64,000 bases of DNA from Paguma larvata (lineage: Eukaryota > Chordata > Mammalia > Carnivora > Viverridae). Positions 56,301 to 64,000 of the stretch are shown piece by piece (the stretch's first letter is position 1; each line of letters opens with the position of its first letter). Below the pieces are notes generated by a model. It saw only the letters and a list, made by a program, of their open reading frames with translations, did no database searches and was not told where the DNA came from. Location of the stretch: NCBI GenBank assembly GCA_030068075.1, contig JAINVK010000941.1, positions 10,001-74,000 on the forward strand, written 5' to 3'. The position numbers and the translations under genes were made by a program.

Positions 56301-57229
56301 TTTAGTTAGAAGCATCTGAAAACTACAACTCCCAGCGGAAACACGGACAGCAACTTCAAAGACTCTGCCGCCTAGTCACTGAGCAGAGAGTACACGTGTG
56401 TACACTTTGGATCAGCAGAAAACCTTTTCTAACATTTAGAGCTTCCTGGACGTAGAACACTACCATAAGTAGTAAGATCCCTGTCACTGGAAGTCTCCAA
56501 GCGGTGGTCGTGCAAACGCATGGCAGGACTATTGCAGAGATGAATCAATCGTCGAGGATTCAAGATTGACCCGGCTGACCTTTGAGGGACTGTGGGAATT
56601 GAGTTGAGCTGGTGTATGTCTAGAAGATGATAAATTGATCTCTGTGTAGCTCTGTGTACATTCCAGAATCCTTGAATCTCAACGAAGTTTCCTATCCCTG
56701 CCAGAGCTGCTGATGGCTCATGCACTGATGGAATGCTCCACTAGTCCATGCGCGAGGTAGCGAGGGTGCCCTCTACTCGTGTTGCCCTCTAGTAGTGCGC
56801 AGGTGTAGCCTTTCCTCCCTTCTTCCTTCTCAGCCAGCCCCTGATTTGCTCACTGTCTATCCTCCTCCCTGAAGCCGGGTATTTCAAATTCGACTGGCCT
56901 CAGCCCAGGGCATGAATCTTGGTTAGAATTTCTACTCAACAGCTTTAGGACGTGTGAGCCAATCTAGGCAACAGGAGGTGAGGGAATGTTTGCTGGAAGA
57001 GGGTACGTTCTAGGAAAGATTCTTAGCTCTTCAAGAGAGACTCAAGGGAAAAAAAAATGTCTCTTATGGCTACCAAGAGAAAGTGGTGTGCGAAGATGTA
57101 TTATTGCTATAATTGTTACAGCCATTTTTTCAGCTTTATTGGGGTTTTCCAGCCATCTCTCAATCATGAGAGAAGCTATCCAACATGCTCAGGTTTGCAA
57201 ATTGAAAGATGGAAAGAATCTGGATCCTT
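53358..57229. other. Large unclassified stretch
   Basis: 3.9 kb without a SINE or recognisable gene. (GAAT)n words occur at 53420-53461 and a 15-base direct duplication GGCTGATATCTGAGA at about 54572-54603. G-rich runs at 54546-54565 and 55397-55440. The stretch 54900-55380 has pieces that faintly recall retroviral pol in translation, but I cannot support the call. An undescribed old ERV remains possible. Confidence 0.4.
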
Positions 57230-57372
57230 GATAATAACATTGAGAAATAACATCCCTGGAATTTCCTTACATGGTGGATTCTTGTTATATGAGATGATAA
57301 ACTTCTTGTTTAAATCATTTTGAGTTAGATTTATCCTTACTTGTAACCAAGAGCATCTTAACTAATACATAT
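57230..57372 (+). mobile_element. Possible ancient LTR-type repeat end
   Basis: GAGATGATAAACTTCTTGTT, then TTTTGAGTTAGATTTATCC, TTACTTGTAACCAAGAGC and ATCTTAACTAATACA, resembles the 3' end of an old mammalian LTR-type repeat. An (ATA)n run follows. The family is uncertain. Confidence 0.4.
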
Positions 57373-57857
57373 AATAATAATAATAATATGTTTGATGAGA
57401 TCTTGGCTTCTCAACATGTTACAGAGATGTGGTGAAACCACTCTTCTAATCCGTGTGCTCTGGGCCAGAGGACTACATGAAAGACAGACAAGGGAAGGAC
57501 CCCAAATCATCCCCTCCGTCTACTATTTCTCTAGAATGATCCCCATACCATACTCAGGCTTCCCTTGTGGCGTGATAGTGCTCAGGTAACTCCTTAATCC
57601 CTTACGAAATTAGACCTCTCGTGGGTCCGCCTCACTCTCTCCACACTTGCCTGGCCTCTTCTGGGGTGGGCAGAGCTTAGGCTCCATTTGGGAATATTAA
57701 AGCCTAACTTGTCAGTGTGGCAGGATGACTGCAGTCAGACAATTTACCTGATTCTTTTATTCTCAGTATTTCTTTGGACTTGCCTCTGAGTGACTGCCCC
57801 GCAGGGCTGTGTGCCCGTAGCAAGGGCCAGGCTCAAAATTGCTTTGCTTGGGCCAAT
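57373..57857. other. Unique sequence
   Basis: Nothing recognised beyond (ATA)n at its left edge. Confidence 0.5.
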
Positions 57858-58020
57858 AATTCTCAAGGTGTAGTCTCCAAACCAGCAGCATCAACATCAC
57901 CTGGAGAATTTGTCCCAGATCTACTGAGTCAGAAGCTCGAAGGATGGAGCCTGGCTGTTTGTAGCTTGTGGATCCCTCCAGGAGATTCTGCTGCACACTC
58001 AAGTTGGAGAACCACTGTCC
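57858..58020 (-). mobile_element. MER5A-type hAT non-autonomous DNA transposon, antisense
   Basis: Left AATTCTCAAGGTGTAGTCTC and right GTTGGAGAACCACTG are the terminal repeats. ACCAGCAGCATCAACATCACC, TACTGAGTCAGAAGCTC and AGGAGATTCTGCTGCACACT are in reversed MER5A order. Confidence 0.9.
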
Positions 58021-58129
58021 TAGACCCGAGTTACTGCCATGACTGGTAACTGGGGATATGGGCATGACTCAGGGCTCTAATGAGATTATTTCATACTGCA
58101 AGGATCCCATTCCATTCTGTAAGTATACT

Positions 58130-58262
58130 TTCTTTGCTGTGACTATTTGATCGCCTATCTCCCTCTCTAGTGGGGAGTTCTATCAGAATGGTCACCACGT
58201 CTATTTTGTTTCGTTATGATAGCCCGGGCACATGATATGTACTCTGTCAACATTTGCGGACT
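58130..58262 (+). mobile_element. L2 3'-end fragment
   Basis: CTCTCTAGTGGGGAGTTCTA, GGTCACCACGTCTATTTTG and GCCCGGGCACATGATATGTAC with TCAACATTTGCGGA match the sense L2 3' end. Confidence 0.65.
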
Positions 58263-58994
58263 AGGAAGAAGTGCCCTCGCAGGCCACACAAATTACGGGA
58301 TGGCATTTTGCTCCATACTAAATCCCCCGAATTCCTAAGGTAATATCTAGTGACGATGTTCAAATCGTACAATTTTCTCTCTCTAAACTGGATAAATTGA
58401 CTTTCACGTCTGCTAACCTTGAAGTAATGAGGACACCTTCAAATGACTCTAGAACATGACTTCATGACTTCTCCTCAGCAAGCTGTCATGCTAAAGAGTC
58501 ACGGATATTGGCTACTGCTCATTACAGGCTGTGTGTTGAAGCACATTTTCCTTTGTTCACTTTTTCCGAAGCCTTGACTCTCCATAACACTGAAGGGCCA
58601 GTATAAAAGGAAACACGCAAAATGCCTAAGAGGCCCGACAGGGCTTTTTGTTGGTGCCAGCCCAAAACCACCCATTCCCGACCATATCGGATTCTTCAGG
58701 AGAGTACGGATGGGGCTTGGCTACTGGGAACCACTTCTGCATAGCTTCCTCCTTTCTCCCTGTCCACTCTGGAATCAGGGGAGTTGATGTTAAAATGACC
58801 ACGAGAGGCCGAATGGACACTAGGCAAATATATTATTTACAGGGGGCCAGTGGGCTTATATAGGTTACAGCAAGTTACGGTGTAGAAGCATATTAACCAA
58901 TTACCGATGTTAGTTTGGACACGAACCAATCACTGCACAGTGCTTTGTTATAAAATGACCAATCACTGGAGTCATAGAAGTAAACAAGCTATTG
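58263..58994. other. Left flank of the minisatellite
   Basis: No gene recognised. The part at 58620-58990 has CCAAT-type words (ACCAATCACTG, ACCAATTACCG), a TTATATAGG and an alternating composition that could be part of an LTR, but I cannot pair it with a second copy. Confidence 0.4.
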
Positions 58995-60352
58995 GAGGTC
59001 TCGTGAGACACTGAGATATCATGGGACCCTGAGATATCGCGAGACCCCGAGATATCGCGAGACCCTGAAATCTCGCGAGACCCTGAGGTCTCGTGAGACC
59101 CTGAGATCTCGCGAGACCATGTATCACGAGACCTTGAGATATCACGGGACCTTGAGATATCGCGAGATCCCGGGATCTCGTGAGACCCTGAGATCTCATG
59201 AGACCCTGAGATCTCGCGAAACCTTGAGATCTTGCGGAACCTTGCGATATCACGAGACCCTGTATCACGAGACCTTGAGATATCACGGGACCTTGAGATA
59301 TCGCGAGATCCCGGGATCTCGTGAGACCCTGAGATCTCATGAGACCCTGAGATCTCGCGAAACCTTGAGATCTTGCGGAACCTTGCGATATCACGAGACC
59401 CTGTATCACGAGACCTTGAGATATCACGGGACCCCGAGATCTCATGAGACCCTGAGATACCGCGAGACCCTGAGATCTCATGAGACCCTGAGATCTCGCG
59501 AAACCTTGAGATCTTGCGGAACCTTGCGATATCACGAGACTCTGTATCACGAGACCTTGAGATACCGCGAGACCACGAGATCTCGTGAGACCTTGATATG
59601 TCGCGAGACCCTGAGATCTCGTGAGACCTTGAGATATCACAAGACTCTGTATCACGAGACCTTGAGATACCGCGAGACCCTGAGATCTCGTGAGTCCTTG
59701 AGATATCACGAGACCTTGAGATATTGCGAGACCCTGATATCTCGTGAGTCCTTGAGATATCACGAGACCTTGGGATATCGCGAGACCCTGATATCTCGTG
59801 AGTCCTTGAGATATCACGAGACTCTGTATCACGAGTCCTTGAGTTGTCGCGAGACCCTGAGATATCGTGAGTCCTTGAGATATCACGAGACCTTGAGATA
59901 TCGCGAGACCCTGATATCTCGTGAGACATTGTATCGCAAGACCTTGAGATCTTGCGAGACCTTGAGATATCACGAGACCTTGGGATATCGCGAGACCCTG
60001 AGATATCGTGAGACCTTGATATGTCGCGAGACCCTGAGATCTCGTGAGTCCTTGAGATATCACGAGACTCTGTATCACGAGACCTTGAGATACCGCGAGA
60101 CCCTGAGATCTCGTGAGTCCTTGAGATACCGCGAGACCCTGAGATCTCGTGAGTCCTTGAGTTGTCGCGAGACCCTGAGATATTGCGAGACCTTGAGATA
60201 TCACGAGACCTTGAGATATCGCGAGACCCTGATATCTCGTGAGACATTGTATCGCAAGACCTTGAGATCTTGCGAGACCTTGAGATATCACGAGACCTTG
60301 GGATATCGCGAGACCCTGAGATATCGTGAGATCTTGTGATATTGCGAGACCC
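58995..60352. repeat. 18-bp CpG-rich palindromic minisatellite (TCTCGCGAGA-like units)
   Basis: About 75 tandem units with consensus GAGACCYTGAGATMTCRC (18 bases), plus a few 15-base units (CTGTATCACGAGACC type). Each unit carries a GAGATCTC or GATATC palindrome and a TCGCGA-type centre. At unit junctions the centres read TCTCGCGAGA (exact at 59071-59080 and 59107-59116), TATCGCGAGA, TATCACGAGA or TCTCGTGAGA. The last two are what deamination of CpG on either strand of the first forms would give. A 141-base block is repeated exactly at 59121-59261 and 59262-59402. A larger block is repeated 318 bases apart (GAGACATTGTATCGCAAGAC at 59923 and 60241). Because 18 and 15 are multiples of three, three frames stay open across the array (minus 58910-60247 and 58972-60462, plus 59119-60339), encoding six-residue repeats. 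I regard these as by-products. The array has no match to a felid satellite I know. Confidence 0.97.
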
Positions 60353-62006
60353 ATAACATGACCAGGAGGGAAGAGCTTTAATTCACAAATGAGATGGCCA
60401 CTCAAGAGTCTGCCAGGAAATTGGGGACCTAGGTGGGGTGGGGTGGGGGGGAGGCACAACAAAGGGGATTGAGGGGCGCTCCCCTGAGTGTCCTCCTGCC
60501 TGCCTCCTAGGAAGGAGGCTTAGTGTGTTGAATTCCTCTCCCCTAGCTTCACTGGTGGAGAAGAGTAGAAAGAGGTGTGTTTTTAGAGATAGAGGACAGC
60601 GAATGGACAAGGTAAAGGGACCATTTGGCACTTCTCTTGTTTTGAACATTCAAATCAGAATATGTCAGTATTAGAGACTTTGAATCTTCTCTTGTCAGAA
60701 AGAAGCAGGCTTCACACTCCCAACTACTCATTTCCTATAAAACCCCAGCCATACTTTGATCTAAATGCGGCCTTCCTGCTACCAGGTGTTCAGGGCAGGT
60801 GTCCATTCTCCTTGCGTGGCATGTGTGGCCTACAGAAGGGGCGCCGAGAACGCAGAAGGGGCCAGGGGCCGTCTCATAGTTCCGCAGCTGGGGCTCCTTC
60901 CCGCCCAGTCTCCAACTTGTGCCCGCTGCCGGAGGTGGGGCTCAGTAGCCAGGCCTCAGAAGTTCAGTCATCTCTCATCCGGGGACCTAAGTGGAGCTCG
61001 GAGTGCAAGGCGTTGTCAGATTGCCCCTCCCCTGGGCAAAGCCTCATGATGGAGCAGCTCCTGGCGGCCGGTCCCCTAGAAGGGCACTTCTTCCCTTGGA
61101 ACACCACTGTGTTTTCCAGCTCCCAAAGTCCTGGTGCGTGCATCATCCTGCATTTCCTCATGCAGAGAGACCTCATTCAAGAGCAAAGCCCAGAAAGAAG
61201 TGAAGCATCTGCTTTGTAGTTTACGAACTGTGATCTGGGTCACCCAAGGGGTAACGTGACATAAGCCACCTAGTACGGTCCCGCCCCTTTCACCCCCTCA
61301 TCACAGGAGCCCCTCCTTAACCTGATAAAGATTTGACCCGTTCATCCTGCAGGCTGACTGACTAATGCTTGAAGAAGTTTCCCAGCTTCCCTAGAATCCC
61401 AAGTCCCTGCAGGATGGTGTCTGGGGAACCAGACTCCAGGGATCCTTCCCTGCGTTCCTCTCCAGAACCGAGAGGCCAGAGCAGAATAGAGTGGCCTAAG
61501 ATGCCTGGCAACTCAGATGCCCGCAGGGGCAGGGCCGTGCGGGCGAGCCGGAAGCAATGCTTGAAGAAACGGAGAAGATGCACCCATGTGGCTGGCCACA
61601 ATCCAAGGACGTGACAGTGTGGGAGGCTGCGAAGACCCCTTCTAACGTATCCGAGTACACTGTTAGCCTGGACAGCCAAAACAGTGCCCCCCGTGTGGGA
61701 CTGGGTTGTCTTTCCCAGAAAGCTCCCGACGAGATGGTTCGGGGCAGGCTAGGGCGTAGGGGATGCGAGAGGAGCTGAGCCCCTTCGCGCGCACAGTAGA
61801 GTGCTCGGCACGGTCAAGCCCAAGGACAACCGTGTCGGATCCGTGCCACGTGCTTCCTAGTTCATGTTTATACAGCCGGGGCAGCACGACAAGGCCTATG
61901 CGAGAGTTTCCATCAGATCGTGCCCACTTGAATTTTCAATTGCCTAGCTTTTGAGGACTTCACACTCTGATCCCATTCTTCTCTACTTCTGTACTGACAA
62001 ATCTTC
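60353..62006. other. Right flank of the minisatellite, mostly unique
   Basis: No gene recognised. The G-rich run at 60430-60450 and a CCTATAAAACCCC word at about 60735 occur in otherwise ordinary sequence. A 185-codon plus frame (60662-61219) is the longest non-repeat open frame in this part of the window. It starts near the TATAAAA word but shows no known domain, and an overlapping 94-codon frame is equally good. I do not call it. Confidence 0.45.
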
Positions 62007-62020
62007 ACCTCCATTCTTTA

Positions 62021-62143
62021 TTTTTATTATGTTTTTTAAATTTTTATTTATCAAAGTAATCCCTACACCCAGTGTGGGACTTGAACCCAGGACCCTGAGA
62101 TCAGGAGTTGCATGCTGTACTGACTGAGCCAGCCGGGTGCCCC
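62021..62143 (-). mobile_element. Short-type SINE, antisense, with 14-bp target duplication
   Basis: ACCTCCATTCTTTA at 62007-62020 and 62147-62160 flank a short SINE that reads from a T/A-rich tail through AAGTAATCCCTACACCCAGT and GGACTTGAACCCAGGACCC to GAGCCAGCCGGGTGCCCC. Confidence 0.93.
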
Positions 62144-62160
62144 TTTACCTCCATTCTTTA

Positions 62161-62609
62161 GACACATTTTTTTTCCACCCCTTGCTGACCCGCATCTGTC
62201 CCACCCCCTGTCCTCAGGCCAGTTAGTCCCACCCGTCAGCCCTTACTCCTTCATTCCGCAGCAGCCAGCACCTTACTGTGTGGCAACCCGCGGCACCCAA
62301 AGAGTGCTAGGAACCGATGATCGATTGTTCCTGCCCACAAGTAGCTCACAGGAGAAGTCCCTCTCCTTCCTTTTAAGTCCGGCTAGAACCCTGCGCCTCC
62401 CAGGAAGCCAGCCCTACCACTGTGGCGTGCACTCTTGCTCCATCAGCAGGGCAGCTCAGAACTCCTGTAGTCACTGGCGTGTTTCCTGGGTGACCCTTGT
62501 CTCCCCAGGGGAATTATGGGCTTTCTGAGATTGGGGATCCCATTGATACCCGCCTTCATCCTCCCATGCAGAGACCAAGGCCGACATGTCATAAATCATA
62601 GGACTGCCA
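62161..62609. other. Unique sequence
   Basis: Nothing recognised. Confidence 0.5.
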
Positions 62610-62720
62610 AGAGGACACTATGATAAGTAGTAATGAATAGAATTGTTGAATTACTATATTGTACACCTGAAACTAACATAACACTGTTACCTATACTGGA
62701 ATTCAAATAAAAAAAAAAAG
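62610..62720 (+). mobile_element. L1 3'-terminal fragment
   Basis: TGATAAGTAGTAATGAATAG, TGTTGAATTACTATATTGTAC, ACCTGAAACTAACATAACAC and a poly-A tail form the last ~110 bases of a carnivore L1 in sense orientation, an extreme 5' truncation. Confidence 0.88.
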
Positions 62721-62725
62721 TTTTA

Positions 62726-62922
62726 GGGGCACCTGGGTGGCTCAATCGGTTAAGCGTCTGGTTCGGCTCAGGTCATGATCTCACGGTTCGTGAGTTCCAG
62801 CCCGGCATCGGGCTCTGTGCTGACAGCTCAGAGCCTGGAGCCTGCTTCAGATTGTGTGTCTCCCTCTCTCTCTCTGCCCCTTCCCCCCCTCAGAAATAAA
62901 CATTAAACATAAATAAATAAAT
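62726..62922 (+). mobile_element. Felid CAN-SINE, sense, next to the L1 tail
   Basis: Head GGGGCACCTGGGTGGCTCAA placed four bases after the L1 poly-A. The body is full and the tail is AAATAAATAAAT. Confidence 0.94.
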
Positions 62923-64000
62923 CATATGACTTCCTCGAATCCCATGAGCTTGCGGAAACCCACACATCCAGAGCCAAAGTGACTGCCATTAGCAATCTCT
63001 GCTAACTGAGGGCTGGCCTCTGCAGGTACTTCTTTTTTGGAGTGAGTTTCAGTATGACAGGGACCTTCAAATTCTTTGGGTGTAAATTACAGTTCTCCAA
63101 AAGGGAGCTGGTTAGGCAAGTTATGCAATGCGGGGCACCTAGGGTTCATCCAGCCCTGGTTGTGTGTGGGCCAATGGCCCAAGGGGCAGGTTGAGGAGTA
63201 AAACCGCTGTCTGATGGCTACCTCAGAGTATGCCTCCCTGAATACCACCCTGATCCACCTCTGCAGTCCAGGGATTTTGTTCACACCAGCTGGCCACCAT
63301 TAGCCTACAGCATCGGTGGTTTAACCGGTCTTGTAAGTCACTACTCAGTTCTCAGTGTGTGTTACATGGTCACAGGCGAGTGAGGCATTCCTTGCCTTTC
63401 TTTCATTTGGAGGTGGAGTCCACGGTCCCTGCTGGTCTCACAGGCTTCTCTCTGGACCTTGGATCAAGGTTAGGGTGAAACACTAGAGTCCGAGTGCCAC
63501 CAGGGCATGTGTTTGGAGGAACAGCCAACAAAAGCTCCCAGGCTCCCGCTCTGGGTGGTGAATGGCAAGTCAAGTTCTCCTGTCCCTAACGCACAGGTTT
63601 TGTCTTTGGACGCGGTCTTTTCCAATGTGCACGAAGACCAGTCCAGGAGAAAAAACCTAGCCCCACACTCCTCCTCCGTAGCAGTGCCTATGATCTTGGT
63701 TCTTTGTGTCCAACTTCTGACCCATGTCTCATTTCTAAGATGAAATCCTGTCGAGGGTTCTCGAAGATGCCCAGATTATACTCACAGGGCTCTGTTTATT
63801 CCAAGATGTATTTACCTCTTTGTGAAGCGCTAGATGATTAAGCAGGTATGAATTCCCCGTATGTAAACCATGGTATTTTTCCTAACAGATTGTGTTCGTG
63901 TAAGTGTTTCCAGCAACGCGGCTGCCAGGGCCACCCCAGAGCCCTTGTACACGGGGTCACAGGAGGCTGTCCTAGAGGGTGGACAGCATCACTTAATGCC
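62923..64000. other. Unique sequence to the window end
   Basis: No gene or clear repeat recognised. The longest open frame is 78 codons. Confidence 0.5.

Noticed and set aside
58995..60352. CRISPR array
   Set aside because: The repeats are contiguous 18-base units without unique spacers, in a mammalian genome.
60662..61219. 185-codon plus frame near a TATAAAA word
   Set aside because: No domain, no conserved composition, and it overlaps a 94-codon frame. The TATA word alone is not enough to call a promoter.
5068..62922. tRNA genes in the SINE heads
   Set aside because: The heads have A and B box-like words but lack a consistent cloverleaf and end in SINE bodies. They are tRNA-derived SINEs, not tRNA genes.

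Overview
This window looks like mammalian nuclear DNA from a carnivore of the cat lineage (Felidae or a close relative). The main reason is about thirty copies of a tRNA-derived SINE whose head reads GGGGCGCCTGGGTGGCTCAG, followed by a CT-rich stretch and an A-rich tail, which is the feliform CAN-SINE type. Carnivore-type L1 3' ends, MIR/L2 remnants and eutherian DNA transposons (Tigger, MER2, MER5) fit this. I find no protein-coding exon, tRNA gene or CRISPR array that I can support. Every long open frame sits in a simple repeat, a minisatellite, a SINE or a decayed transposon, so the window reads as intergenic or intronic sequence.

Layout. 1-1367 is a TG/TC simple repeat that itself carries a 572-bp longer period. 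1.4-9.2 kb is old sequence with an L1 3' end, MIR, L2 and SINEs. 9223-9830 is a nuclear copy of mitochondrial DNA (end of ATP6 through COX3). 10-13.7 kb holds a possible LTR, a SINE cluster and MER5 elements. 13.7-15.1 kb is an antisense L1 3' part split by a GT-rich microsatellite. 15-20.5 kb is mostly unique with MIR/SINE. At 20.78 kb lies a 3'-truncated 5S rRNA pseudogene with 15-bp flanking repeats, followed by a small CpG-rich patch. 21.9-22.4 kb has two SINEs stacked at one target. 25.9-28.5 kb is a Tigger-type DNA transposon with a broken transposase and a SINE insertion. 28.9-29.6 kb is a SINE cluster. 32.4-39.2 kb is an L1-rich block: an antisense L1 head to head with a sense L1, then a second L1 3' end, with MER2 and four SINEs. 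41.5-42.4 kb has a MaLR-like LTR and L2. 43-49 kb is largely unique. 49.8-52.7 kb has coding-like but broken segments I cannot name. 53.2 kb has a headless SINE with a 19-bp duplication.

The most unusual object is at 58995-60352: an array of about 75 copies of an 18-bp unit built around TCTCGCGAGA-like palindromes, CpG-rich, with higher-order duplications and three frames open end to end. TCTCGCGAGA is an established vertebrate promoter motif recognised by BANP, so a 1.36-kb array of near-matches is the best candidate here for something undescribed. There is no operon or pathway logic in the window. The relationships that can be read are the order of insertion of nested repeats.
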